From assembly GCA_020736575.1 (NCBI GenBank), contig JAGPYM010000006.1, forward strand, positions 2,170,001 through 2,234,000: DNA of 64,000 bases, given 5' to 3'. Numbering within the stretch: position 1 is the first letter of the stretch; every line of letters begins with the position of its first letter. A model generated the notes under the pieces. It did not search any database and was not told the DNA's origin. It saw only the letters and a program-made list of their open reading frames with translations. This document shows, in pieces, positions 1 to 11,016 of this stretch. The translations under genes and the position numbers were made by a program. This DNA is from Thelonectria olida (lineage: Eukaryota > Ascomycota > Sordariomycetes > Hypocreales > Nectriaceae).

Positions 1-15
1 AAGACAACCGACAAG

Positions 16-794
16 ATGGCCCCCAAGGACGTTAAGGGAAAGAAAGGTACGACTTGAATCCGCCCCGGTCGCCAAAATCGGCTGCTCGCAAATGGGCAAA
101 TATGGATGGACGAAAATGCGATGGTCGAATGAGGATTTTCACAAACTCGATATCGGATCGCCTTCGTCATCTTCTTCCGCATCATGCAGCAGCAGATTTT
201 GCGAGTTCTGAAAAAGAGCGATTGCTGATGCGTCTTGTCATATAGCCACCAAGGGTTCCAAGCAGGCTCAGGCCGCTGCCAAGGCTGCTCTTAAGGGCGT
301 AAGTTGCAAACGAGTTCGCTTCTCGGTGTCGATGTAATGCTAACTGGCCGTCCCAGTCCAACTCCCACAAGAAGATCAAGGCTCGCTACAGCACCACCTT
401 CCACCAGCCCAAGACCCTTGTCCTCTCCCGCAACCCCAAGTACCCCCGCAAGGCCATCCCTCACTTGCCCCGTCTCGATGAGCACAAGATCGTCGTCCAC
501 CCTCTCAACACCGAGAGCGCCATGAAGAAGATGGAGGAGAACAACACCCTCGTCTTCATCGTCGATGTCAAGGCCAACAAGGCCCAGATCAAGCTTGCCC
601 TCAAGAAGCTCTACGACATCGACACCGTCAAGATCAACACCCTGATCCGGTATGTGATCTTGAGTCCAAATAGTGTTGAAATACTGAAAACTAACACCTT
701 GGTTAGCCCCGACGGTTCCAAGAAGGCCTACGCCCGCCTCACCCCCGACGTCGATGCTCTCGACATCGCCGCCAACAAGCTCTCCCTGGTTTAA
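16..794 (+). CDS. RPL25: 60S ribosomal protein uL23 (L25), cytosolic
   Basis: This is a structural protein of the large cytosolic ribosomal subunit, known to lie near the polypeptide exit tunnel. Four exons (16-46, 246-298, 357-649, 707-794) join in phase to give 154 residues, the usual fungal length. The start is the ATG at 16, giving [10 protein letters not shown] and then a lysine/alanine-rich eukaryotic N-terminal extension. The conserved uL23 core follows ([23 protein letters not shown] is split here as [10 protein letters not shown] and [11 protein letters not shown]), then [15 protein letters not shown] and a C-terminal end in NKLSLV. Three introns in so short a gene, crowded toward the 5' end, are typical of fungal ribosomal protein genes. 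Codon use is strongly C-ending, as expected for high expression. Only 15 bases of upstream sequence are in the window, so the promoter is not visible. Confidence 0.97.
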
Positions 795-1348
795 GGTGTT
801 TTGCTTGGGCTGGCTGTGATTTGGCGTGTCTTTGGGTTGGACTTGCCTGCTGAAAAAATGCATGGCATTGGGCATCGGAAAAAGGCGCATTTAAGAGCTT
901 GTCGTTTAGAGTCAAAATGATGATGAATTCAAGACCGCCCAGTCACCAACTATTTTAAGCTGATTGTCGTTTGCCAAACTTGAAGTCATGTCGTCAAAGA
1001 TACACCAAAGGAATTACAAGATCGTATTTGTTTGTCAGTAGGAGACATCCTAAATCTCAGAGAGAAGTCTTGTTTGTTCATTTCAAGTACCAGAGTTACA
1101 ATAATGTACATGGCCGCTCCGATACTCCAAGGTTGACTTGATCAAAGGAAACCTTGTCGTCAGGGGAGCGCAGCTTTTTTATATAGTCATGGCATGCCCT
1201 CATGATTCTCCCGTCTATATTGCACAGATGCCTTTTCCTCTCCCTCACACTCTCGGGCGTATTATGACATGAACATGCTCGAGTCGGTTGCCTCGGTTGA
1301 TGGATGAATTAAAGTCGGGTGTGGCGTCGAACGCGGTGAGAATCGATC
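795..1348. other. Convergent 3' flanks of RPL25 and TIM8
   Basis: About 550 bp lie between two convergent stop codons. I see only likely 3' UTR sequence and no supported gene. Confidence 0.6.
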
Positions 1349-1693
1349 TTAATTGCGCATGTTGTTGAGGTGCTTCATGGTCAAAAAGTTCATGTCGAGG
1401 AACCGATCGACGCAGTTGGCCAAGCAGCCCTCCTCGGCCCTGTCGAGCTTGGAATTCTTGATGCTGCCGGTGACGCACTTTGTCCAACAGACCTGAGTAA
1501 GGTTGTGTGTTTCTAGCAGGAACAAAAATGTCAGCTTGCGCGAGTGAGGGGGGAAGGGAAAGAAAGCACAGGACATACGGGCCTGAATCTGCGATCGCTG
1601 CTGCTCGTTGGCGAGGAATTGGCGCAGCTCTGCCTTGTCCGAGTCGTTGAGCTTGTCGAGGTCGGCGTTGGCGAGGTTGATGGAGGAGCTCAT
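1349..1693 (-). CDS. TIM8: Mitochondrial import inner membrane translocase subunit Tim8
   Basis: Tim8 is a small Tim chaperone of the mitochondrial intermembrane space that, with Tim13, escorts hydrophobic precursors to the inner membrane. Two exons (1579-1693 and 1349-1512) join in phase to give 92 residues. The twin CX3C signature is present: CWTKC in the first half and CLANC in the second, followed by [17 protein letters not shown]. The N-terminal helix carries [14 protein letters not shown], as in fungal Tim8. The intron (1513-1578) opens with GTATG and closes with CTAG. The start is the first in-frame ATG, which gives [15 protein letters not shown]. It is convergent with RPL25. Tim13, Tim9 and Tim10 share the cysteine pattern, but the flanking sequence fits Tim8 best. 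Confidence 0.94.
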   Translation of the reverse strand: MSSSINLANADLDKLNDSDKAELRQFLANEQQRSQIQARMSCAFFPFPPHSRKLTFLFLLETHNLTQVCWTKCVTGSIKNSKLDRAEEGCLANCVDRFLDMNFLTMKHLNNMRN

Positions 1694-2533
1694 CGTAGCG
1701 GTGGTTGTGTGGTGATGCTGGGAAGGCGATATTGTGTTCTGGGGAGGTTTTGCGCTGTCGAGATTTTAGATGCGAAAGAAGATGTCCGATGATGAGTGGT
1801 CGACAACTGGCCAATGGGGAGGCGAGAGAGGGCTATGCTGATATCCACATTCAGAACCCTACGTCTTTTGACTCGAGATAGGCAGACTATCTTCGGTCGG
1901 TCGGTTGGATTGAAATAAATTCAAGGGTACTCGCTTGTTTAATTGTGCACTTGATTATGTTGTTAGATGCTTGCGTAGCACATGGCCCTTTTCCCCAAGT
2001 ATCACTTCTCGACTAACAAGTAACAACTACCTATACCCTCGAGCAACAGTCTTGATGCTCCTTGCCGCAATCTCCAAGCACATGACCACAACCGTTAGAA
2101 AATACTCGGTCCTGTTTGCTCTCCGACCGTGAAGCCAAGGAGTGCTCCGGTAGTACTTGGGTTAGCGTCCACTAGCTAATGCCGAGTGAGAAGGTCTTTC
2201 TGTCTAGGAGGTTTTGCTGTGGAATTTTTACCATCGTCAACGATCATAGCGTAATATTGCATATGCTGCAAACAATAGTAGCATTGTGAATGACAAGGGG
2301 GGAATCTATAGTAACCAATTCTAGCATTACCGACGCTACAATATGACTATGCATATATCCTACCTCTGCCTATAGAACATGCTAAGTATGCGCATACCCC
2401 AGTCTATGTGTAACAAGAGAATGAAACGACGCACAGTGAACATCGAAAAGGAGGGGCGTTGTGCGCTACCACAGCAGCCATTATGTGTGGCCCATTGCCA
2501 ACCTAACCACAAACAATTCTCCAGGAGCAGCCA
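1694..2533. other. Spacer between TIM8 and the CorA-like gene
   Basis: About 840 bp holding the TIM8 promoter and the 3' flank of the CorA-type gene, both on the minus strand. No further gene is supported. Confidence 0.55.
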
Positions 2534-4448
2534 TTAGATCCAGCGCATCCGACGAGCCACACCTAGAATGATGATGCATATAACAACCATAAAGCCGAGG
2601 ATGCCGAAGAAGGGACCGAGGTTGTTGGTACTTTTGAAAGGAATTTCCACGTTCATTCCAAATAAACCACTAACCAGGTTCAGCGGGACCAGAACCGAGG
2701 CCAAGAAAGTGATCTTGCTGAGAACCTGGTTCGTTTCAGTTCCCTGAGAGATGCTGTTGATCGAGAGCGTTGCCAGATAGTTGCTGTGAGAGCGGGACAG
2801 AATCTTTTCGAAGTGACCCAGGTTCGTAGCCATGGTCACCACGTGGTCTTGGATATCACCAAGGTACAAGCCAATGTCCATCCGTGGTGTCACCTTGTAG
2901 TTCTCGTTGCAGCGTTTTGTGAAACCTCGAAGGATGTCCGCTTTGCCGCCGAGCAGCCTAAGCAACGCCATACAGTTCTTGCGCACCCGGCCGATGGACC
3001 GAAGGAACGAGTTGGAGTCATCCTCGCGCATGACGAACACTTCGTCTTCAATAGCATCCGCCTCGAGTTCGATCTGGCGAATTGGTGGGCCAAAAGAGTC
3101 GACAATGTCGTCGCTGTAACACTTCAGTCAGCACTCGGTTCAAGCGATGGGTTGGGTTGATGTCGTTTGATACTTACATTAGGGCATAACAGATCCAGTC
3201 GCTGCTCAAAGAGACGTACTCCTTCAAGGCGGTAATTCTCTTACGAACCTGGGTCGCATGAGAGTTGGGTGCGAAGCTGAAGCTGAGGGTGCCCTCGCGA
3301 AACACAATGACGTAAATGTTGAAAGGCTCATACTCGATGCCATCGGGCTCCTGGACAACATGGAAGGAACGGAAGCAGGTAAAATAGTACGCAGGGAATA
3401 GCTCAATCTTCTCTCGGGCCTCCTGGGTGACAATATCCTCGATCGTCAAGGGGTGAATGCCGAATGCCTTGCAGATCGCCTGGACCTCCTCCCGAGTTGC
3501 AGATGTGATATTGAGCCACCAAACACCGTCTTCTTCATCTTCAGGCAACTCGAAGAGTCCACGAATGTCTTCTCCTGGGAGAACGAGATCTCCAAGCTCA
3601 GGCGCATGGATGGTCGATTCCCATGCCGAAGAGAAGAAGCTGAAGCGGTTGCTATCAAATGGGGGCGCTTGTGGTTTTTGGGTTGTCTTTTCGGGTGCCG
3701 AGTCAGCCGTCTTTTCGCGTGACACAGAGTCGTCGGACGGCATGTCCAAAATATCGCCGTCAATGGTTGCCATCTGTGCGGCCCGAGATTCGGCCGACTG
3801 GGTTCGCAAGTCGTTGAAGCCATGCGGTGCCGAGGTTTCATGGCTAGCGACGCGGGTGGCGGAGGACACTGCTTGCTCTTGGATAAATTCCTCAATGTAC
3901 TCGAAATCGATCTCCAGCTGGTCCTTGCGATGTGTTGGCTTGGGAGGAAAGCATACATCTTCCTCGGCAGTCTTGTTAGTAACAAAGCTTGCAGCGTCGT
4001 CGTTGATAGTATGCGGCTTGCTGCGGAAGCTGCGTTTGCTCGAGATAGACATGGCACGGCTCACACCGTCGTCGAATTCTGGTCGCGACTCAGAAAACGA
4101 CATATCCCGCTCTCGACGGCGCGCTTCGGCAAAAGCTTTCACTGAGTTGGGGGGCGAAATAGATCTTCCATCCAACGAGTCGATCGTAGGACGGCGAGTG
4201 CGACGGGCGGTTGGGGAGACATCTCCGGCCTCTTCATCAATGACGGCCTCCTCAAAGTCACGCACACGGACAGCGGGCGTCGTAGCTTGTTCGTTCTCGA
4301 TCTGCCGAGAGCCGTATAGACTATCGAAGGTCCCACGACGAGGGCGCTCCTGTCTCTGAGCCGACACCACCTGGTGGCGGTGGTCGTCAAGCTCAGGCAT
4401 GGGGGTCGTGTAGGGAGGAAGGGAGGTGTTCTCTTCGTGGTCAGACAT
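2534..4448 (-). CDS. CorA-family Mg2+ transporter (fungal Mnr2/Alr type)
   Basis: CorA-type proteins form pentameric channels that move Mg2+ across the plasma or vacuolar membrane. Two exons (3178-4448 and 2534-3113) join in phase to give 616 residues. The first about 300 residues are a charged, serine-rich cytosolic tail. A CorA soluble domain follows (WWLNITSATREEVQAICKAF, HPLTIEDIVTQ). The C-terminus has two membrane helices, with the diagnostic GMN motif at about 576-578 right after the first (LVSGLFGMN) and a basic end RRMRWI. I chose the ATG giving MSDHEENTSL rather than the one 41 codons upstream, because the extra stretch is not conserved-looking. The long acidic tail resembles the Alr1/Mnr2 group more than mitochondrial Mrs2. 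The choice between plasma membrane and vacuole cannot be made here. Confidence 0.9.
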
Positions 4449-6685
4449 TGCGGGCAATTGGCAAGCAGTCTGTTCGGGATATCTCAAGATAGCGTCCGTG
4501 TGTCGGTGGCGGAAAAGGAGATGTTGGCAAGAACGGAGGCGAGGAAGGTTAATCGCGGGATTATGGTTCACAGTCCCATACTTTGGTTGTGGTGATGGCG
4601 TCTGTGAGGTCCTTGGTAGACGTCACGCCCGGCGCGGCAGGGGCGCGCCGAGTCTTGAATTAGGTCAAACCGTGAGCAATAATCTGGCTGTTAATGCCAG
4701 ATGTGATCGAGTTCGAAGGGGGGTGTATCCTGGAGAAGTATATCGAGATTCGAGGGGGTGTAGACCAGTTAAGGAGGTTTCTTGTTTACTCCGCTGTAGA
4801 CCCAGAAGCCGGGACCCAAGGGCGAAGCAGGAGAGGTGACGAGAATAGCGAGTTGAGCCAACTTGAAAGCTTGGATTGGGTCGAGGCGAGACGCCTAGGA
4901 GCTGGAAACTGAGGAGTTGGAGACGCGGAGAAAACGGTTCAGATGGCCAATGCGGTCAAAGAGGTGCGAGACTGAGTAGCAGGATGTAGTACTCGATTCG
5001 AGGACTTTGGGCATTGACTGTTGAATGTTTTCAGAAGTTGGGTTGGGCCGGGATATTATACTGTCGAGGCCTGAGTTTTGAAAATGGGGATCTGAGCCAA
5101 GGCGTCGTGGAGGTTGTTAGGGGCTCGTATGACGAACAGGGTCAAGGGCCCAAAATTGGACTCCTATTCGGCAGGGCCAAAGAGGTAAAGGGGGTAATCC
5201 TTGGGATCTTCGATGGGGGATTCGAAGCAGCGGACTTGAAAGAGAAGGGTTTTGCTGAGCAATAATGATTAATGTGTGTGTGTGCCGATTCTCGACGAAG
5301 CAAAAGTTTGAAGAAGAAGTGGGAGAGGAGGCAGGAGGTTTCGAGGTGGAGAGCAGATAAAAGGAAGCAGCCCTCCCAAGACAGGAACGGGCGAAAAATT
5401 GTGCAGCCGGCAGACAAGGGCCCAGCCAGAATGCAGCAGAAGCGATGTGACAGGCATGACGGGCAGCCAATCATGCCCAAGGAATGTCTACGAGAGTCAG
5501 TCAACGAGCCACCGCCACCTTCCCTTGCAGGGTCACCGACAGGGAATAAAGTCCCGCTTGGACTGCGAACTGGTTGGTGCCCAGCCCAAACGCCACAGAC
5601 GCCACGAATGGAAAGAGGTGACTCTTTCGAGTCCCCAAAGCATTCCATCTTGGCGATTTCCAGAGCCAGGTGAAATCATGATGCCACCAGCAGGATAACC
5701 ACAAACAAGGAACGATGCTTGCACGGGCACGCACGAGCTGGGTTCCCCGCGGGCCAACAGGAAGAGAGCTTTGTGTCTGCACCGGATAACACACTTACGT
5801 CCGGATCCCATATCCGACCCGAGGTTCCCTCCTTTCCATCATGCAAACGACGTGACATTGACTCCTCTGTGCTTGATACGAGCCATTTTCTGACCATGCC
5901 AGCTCAGCCAAGTAAGGTAAACATCTCGTCATGAAAAAGCTCGTTACAATTGCTGAGAAACAGTCAAGCAACTCGCCTGATGACGTTTTATTGCTGATGT
6001 GACTGTTATTATTAGAATCTCACCATCAGATTGCTGTAGTACGTCTACGTTTTAATCCCTGATGTGATGGCCCTCCCCTGCACCTTTATATGAACAAGCC
6101 TTGGGTCCATCACAGGCCTCATGAGTGGTTGCATAGGTAGGTACTGGGTAGGTAGGTACTTATTCGCGAGAATTCACTGAGGGTGTTAGGTGCCTCAGGG
6201 TCAGCACTGCACTGCACTGCACAGGATGTATATTTGCACCAGAACGGGCCGACAGTTTAGTCAATCCGACCATTTTAATCATGAGTGCCAACTAAACCTT
6301 TTTCGGTCACATTCTACCAGGGGGGCTTTCTGCCTGCTCAGACCGCTTACGCCAAAAAGCTTCCAAGTCTCGATTAACAGACGCCAAATTTTGAAAAATA
6401 GATAGAAAAGAGTAGAAAGATGATTTTTAAATATAGAAGCTTTCATTTTGGCTTTACAATAGTTTATATATTTTTAGAAACCGATTTGTAGCTATATTAA
6501 GCATTTTATTGAGGTAGAGAGCTCTATTTATGTCAAGTACTCGTTAGGTTCTTAGGGTGTAGATACTTCTTGAACGCATGGCCAACATCGTTACGTGCAT
6601 GATTAGGTGTTCATCCACCGGCGGAACTCATACCAACCATCTACGAATCTCCCTTCAGCCTGACCTGGCAATCCCGTCTTCAAAC
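4449..6685. other. Intergenic region, CorA-like promoter to SPC1
   Basis: About 2.2 kb between divergent genes. It holds the CorA-like promoter and 5' leader, a TAGGTAGG-type repeat at about 6134-6160 and an AT-rich stretch near 6371-6550. I see no convincing coding sequence. Confidence 0.6.
6371..6550. other. AT-rich island, possible degenerate repeat
   Basis: This stretch is sharply richer in A and T than its flanks, with runs such as TTTTTAAATATAG and GTTTATATATTTTTAG. It has no open frame. Short AT-rich islands in filamentous ascomycetes are often remnants of transposons mutated C-to-T by RIP. That origin is inference, since no terminal repeats or coding relic are visible. Confidence 0.4.
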
Positions 6686-7095
6686 ATGGCCGACATTCTC
6701 GAGCTAGCTCGCGACATCTTCGAGGCCCAAATAGTACAGTCACGCGTCCCATCACCCTACATCACGTTACTAATGGGTTTTCCAAAAGGACTTTGAAGGC
6801 CAGAAGCTCGTCGAACTCATCGCTACGTTCCTCCTCATCGTCGTCGGCGTGCGTTACACCACAAAGCCATAGCATGATCTCGTCTCACGTGCTAATGTTG
6901 CCCACATAGGCTCTCTCGTTCATCGCCGGTTACATTCTTCAAGATATCAAGCTCTCCCTTTATGGAGGATTAGGGGGGACGGCGTTGACGTTCCTGATCG
7001 TGGTGCCAGCGTGGCCCTTCTACAACAAAAATCCAGTCAAGTGGTTGCCAGCAGGGTATGCGGCAGAGTTGGCAGCGAACAAGGGGATTCAATAA
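6686..7095 (+). CDS. SPC1: Signal peptidase complex subunit 1 (SPC12 family)
   Basis: SPC1 is a small non-catalytic ER membrane subunit of the signal peptidase complex, which removes signal peptides from secretory proteins. Three exons (6686-6733, 6789-6848, 6910-7095) join in phase to give 97 residues, matching the family length. After MADILELARDI comes the hallmark IDFEGQKLVE-type motif (here QIDFEGQKLVE). Two membrane helices follow (LIATFLLIVVGALSFIAGY and GTALTFLIVVPAWPF), then the conserved YNKNPVKWLP. Donors are GTACAG and GTGCGT and both acceptors are plain. Its stop lies 145 bp from the stop of the convergent RBX1 gene. The first intron is short and was placed by the reading frame and the CTAAT branch site. 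Confidence 0.93.
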
Positions 7096-7240
7096 ACTGC
7101 CAGCCCATTCTAGGTGATGCAGGGCGGATAGCTGTGTCTACATCCTTTGTAGTGCCGACCCTGAGGCACCCAGCATCCTCGATGTATTCTCACGAATTTT
7201 CTCTCGCGAAATGGTGTGCTTCCTCCTTGTAACTGCTTGC

Positions 7241-7796
<556 letters not shown>

Positions 7797-9234
7797 GGTG
7801 GGCTTGCCGCAAGGTGGGCAGTTCTCGTGGAGAGGTCGGGTGGGCTGGATCGTCAAGAGTCAGCAGTCGCGGTGACGATAGGATCTGAAGAGCTTGCCAA
7901 GGCTGCGACTGGGAGGTACGGGCAGTTGTCGACAGAAAGGCCTTTCGGTTAATGGGGATGCAAGCGATAAATATGGATGAGGCTGACGTCTTTGGCCGTA
8001 GTCGAGAAATCGAGTGGAGCACGGCAGGTGGGATGTGTGCTGGTGCTAGAAGCTGGAGGTTCGGAGTGCTTGCCTAGAGGCGCCAGAGAACTCGGGTGGA
8101 GAGGGCGAGCTAGCTGGGGTTGTGGGATAGGTTGGCAGTTTGCAGGTGAGGCACCTACGAGCTTGGGAGGCGCCTGTAAGGGAGTATTTAATGTTATGGA
8201 GAGCGGACAGGACCGGATCTGTCATATAACGTTCTATCAAACACGTCTGATATCGAAATGTTCTTTTGATTTTTTATGTTCTGATTTTATTTCAAGCGAG
8301 GCTAGCACCTGGGGTCTGAAGCAGTCTGTTGTTCCAAGTACCTGCCTGCCCTACGCGTCTGACGTCGGGTGAGAACCGCCTGAGATGGTGATTTGCCGGG
8401 AGCGGGTTCTGATTGGCGAGAAGCGATAACAACCCGGAGGGCCACAGACCAGTTTTGTTTACTGTTAATGTCCTCCCCTTCCATTGAGTCAGCCGTTGGG
8501 CATTGTCTACCACTGCCTTACCCCCATATTTATCAGCGCGCGTATACTGACCAGAACTGGTTATGACTCGGTTGAGTTTACGTGTAAACAAGTCATGTGC
8601 TTGATCAACCAACCTCGGAATGCTACCCAGAACTCGAAAAAAAAGAACCCCCAAGATGATGATTATTATTGTCATTAAATTCCTTTTTCATTTCCAACCC
8701 GCCCCCCCCCCCCCTCCCCAAAAAAAAACAAAAAAACACCAAAACGGTCGCCTGTAGGGTAGTGTTCTGATGGAGGTACTTAACTTATTTTTGCCGCCAA
8801 AATTAGGCGTTGCTGCCCTTCTCCGACCCCTGTAAGCTGAGCGAGGCCACCCGTCGGGCGCATGGCCACCTTCATCGTCATTGCCTCCATAATCCCCTTA
8901 GTGGTATTTCTATCCCCGGCCTGCGCCCGCTCTCCTCTTAGATCCTTTCTTCTCCCACTTCTTCACGCATGCATCTACACTTCGTTGCATCATGATCGTA
9001 TCAAGTCACTCGCCTACCAGACTTGCAGCCTTTCTCTCAACAAATTCCTCTGCTTCCACGCATTCAACACCTCCGAATTCAATTCCGCCTCCCATCTCCT
9101 AAACAGCCTCACTCGCCTCGTTGTTTCTGTCGCAACCGCCTTCCATTCCCCAGCCTCTCGACTTTCCAACCCTCACCTAATCTATCGAACCTCAGTCCTG
9201 GGCGCACCGATATATCGCCTTTACCCCTGAAACA
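7797..9234. other. Divergent promoter region of RBX1 and the Edc1-like gene
   Basis: About 1.4 kb between divergent starts. It holds a C13 tract (8702-8714) followed by A-rich sequence, then a long CT-rich stretch (about 8860-9230) that is probably the 5' leader of the downstream gene. No separate gene is supported. Confidence 0.55.
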
Positions 9235-10380
9235 ATGTATGAAACATCTTCTCAGTCGACAACCACGCCTGCCCGCCGTCACCAGGGCCGTGGCAACGGT
9301 CGCGCGGCTGCTCAGAAGGCCTACGCCTCGGAGAATGACGTTGCCAATGTTGACTTTCATCGCAACCCCCAAACTCCCCAGAAGCCGGCCAACGACTCTA
9401 CTGCTCATCAAATAAGAAACGCCAAATCTACGCAGCGATCCCGCAACAAACCCCGAACAGCCTCCAAGAACGCCCCAACTTCCCCAGAGTCTGCCCGCCC
9501 TGGTCGCCACACCCCACCTCACCCTTCGTCCTCGATGAGATCTATTGCTGGCCAACCCTTTGCTGGCGCTACCTTCCACCACTCCCCTGCACCATCTGCG
9601 CTCCCCCTTCCCAGCTTCATGACAAACTCCCGCGCCGATTCTCCGAGTGTCAAGCCTTCTCGAGAGATCCTACAAGAGCCTTCCCCCCCTACCGACACAG
9701 AAGCGCCCACGCCCTCTCGCCAAGCCTCGGCCCCCGTAGCCCAGGAATCTCCTCTTGATTTCATGTTCCGTGCTCATCGCGAAGAGCGCGAGCGCGAGCG
9801 TCGCGGAAGCCCTGCAAGTCTTCGACCTTCGATGCTTGCCTCCGACTCGCCATCTGCGCAATCTCCCTTCAAGCTGAATAGCTCCCAGAAGCCCTCCTCT
9901 GTTTCGCAATCCGCTCGCTCCAAACCGAGATATCAGCCCGGTATGGACACCGCCGAATTGGACGGAACGCCAGGTCACATGGTCGGCCCTGCGTTCTCCA
10001 CCCCTTATAATGAACGTATCAACGCAGCTCGAACCGGCAACGCTCGCCCTGCTGCTGCCCTGCAGCTCCCACGCCAGTCGTCTGCCCCAGAGCCAGGTGA
10101 AGATCCAGCCGAGGCTCTCAAGAAATACCTGTTTAGTGGCCCTTCTAAGTCCGCAACTGTACCTGTGCCGGCACCTCCGCCTGCATCCAACGCTGCCCTC
10201 AACGAATTCTCTTCTCCTAGGACTCAGGGACAGCATGCTCACGGCAACGATTTGTTTTCTATGTCAAACGCAACGGGCCGCCCTAATGACTACCGAGAGA
10301 TGGAAGATAGTCTTCGACGACTTCTCAAGTTGGATCTGACTTCTGAGCCTGTCAATACTCAGCGACGTCTCTTTTCTTAG
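9235..10380 (+). CDS. PNRC/Edc1-like protein, candidate enhancer of mRNA decapping
   Basis: An intronless 381-residue reading frame, low in complexity and rich in Ser, Pro, Ala and Arg. The one clear motif is at residues 109-128, FAGATFHHSPAPSALPLPSF. This has the layout of PNRC/Edc1 proteins: an aromatic-AGxxF segment known to activate Dcp2, followed by a proline-rich LPxP segment known to bind the EVH1 domain of Dcp1. The C-terminus has a second short ordered-looking segment (YREMEDSLRRLLKLDL). The basic N-terminal part (RRHQGRGNGRAAAQKAYA) could contact RNA. The rest looks disordered and is not conserved-looking. The start is the first ATG after a CT-rich leader. The molecular role is inferred from the motif, not shown. 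Confidence 0.75.
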   Translation: MYETSSQSTTTPARRHQGRGNGRAAAQKAYASENDVANVDFHRNPQTPQKPANDSTAHQIRNAKSTQRSRNKPRTASKNAPTSPESARPGRHTPPHPSSSMRSIAGQPFAGATFHHSPAPSALPLPSFMTNSRADSPSVKPSREILQEPSPPTDTEAPTPSRQASAPVAQESPLDFMFRAHREERERERRGSPASLRPSMLASDSPSAQSPFKLNSSQKPSSVSQSARSKPRYQPGMDTAELDGTPGHMVGPAFSTPYNERINAARTGNARPAAALQLPRQSSAPEPGEDPAEALKKYLFSGPSKSATVPVPAPPPASNAALNEFSSPRTQGQHAHGNDLFSMSNATGRPNDYREMEDSLRRLLKLDLTSEPVNTQRRLFS

Positions 10381-11016
10381 ACCATTCTGCCCAGGCGTTT
10401 CTTTTCCAGCTAGCGATTTCGTTGTTCCTCTTCGACAACTCTATTTTGCTGAGCAGATATCTTCTGATTATGGGTATGAATGAAACGCGGTGCTGGCACC
10501 GGATGTGCTCCTTGGTCTCTTTCTGGGGGGGGATGGTTGGTTGGTTGGTTGGTCTTGCACTGGCGGGGAGTTTGCACGGGGTCATGACAGTATCGGGTCG
10601 TTTCTTTGGTTCATGGATATACTCTAAATTTGGGGGCCACTGGAGAATCATTTCATTTTCTGTTCGCCATGGGCACGAGAGTCTAGAGCGGGTTTGAGGA
10701 TGTAACGGGATATGCGGCTCTCACCAAAGAGGGACATCTGCTTTTGGACTGGTTTTTGACGATACCCAAGGGTTCAATTCGATACGAAAATTGGCTGAGC
10801 GACGATAGAGATATGCCTTGGTAGCATGATAGCGCATAATTGCAAGCATGTATTACTATTTGCTAACGGTTTCAATACATCGTGCTCTCTATGGCACCTT
10901 GCCTACGCTGTCTGACGTTTCATTGCACTGGCCCCTTACGACGACACTTGCTGTTTGTTCATAAATATGTCCAAACATCATGATCCACCTACTTACTTAG
11001 TCCTTATTATAACCTA
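10381..11016. other. Convergent 3' flanks
   Basis: About 640 bp between two convergent stops. A short (GGTT)n run lies near 10535-10552. No gene is supported. Confidence 0.55.

Noticed and set aside
291..890. 199-residue antisense frame over RPL25
   Set aside because: Mirror frame of a highly biased ribosomal protein gene.
3457..4359. 300-residue open frame antisense to the CorA-like gene
   Set aside because: Serine- and arginine-rich shadow frame of the true coding strand.
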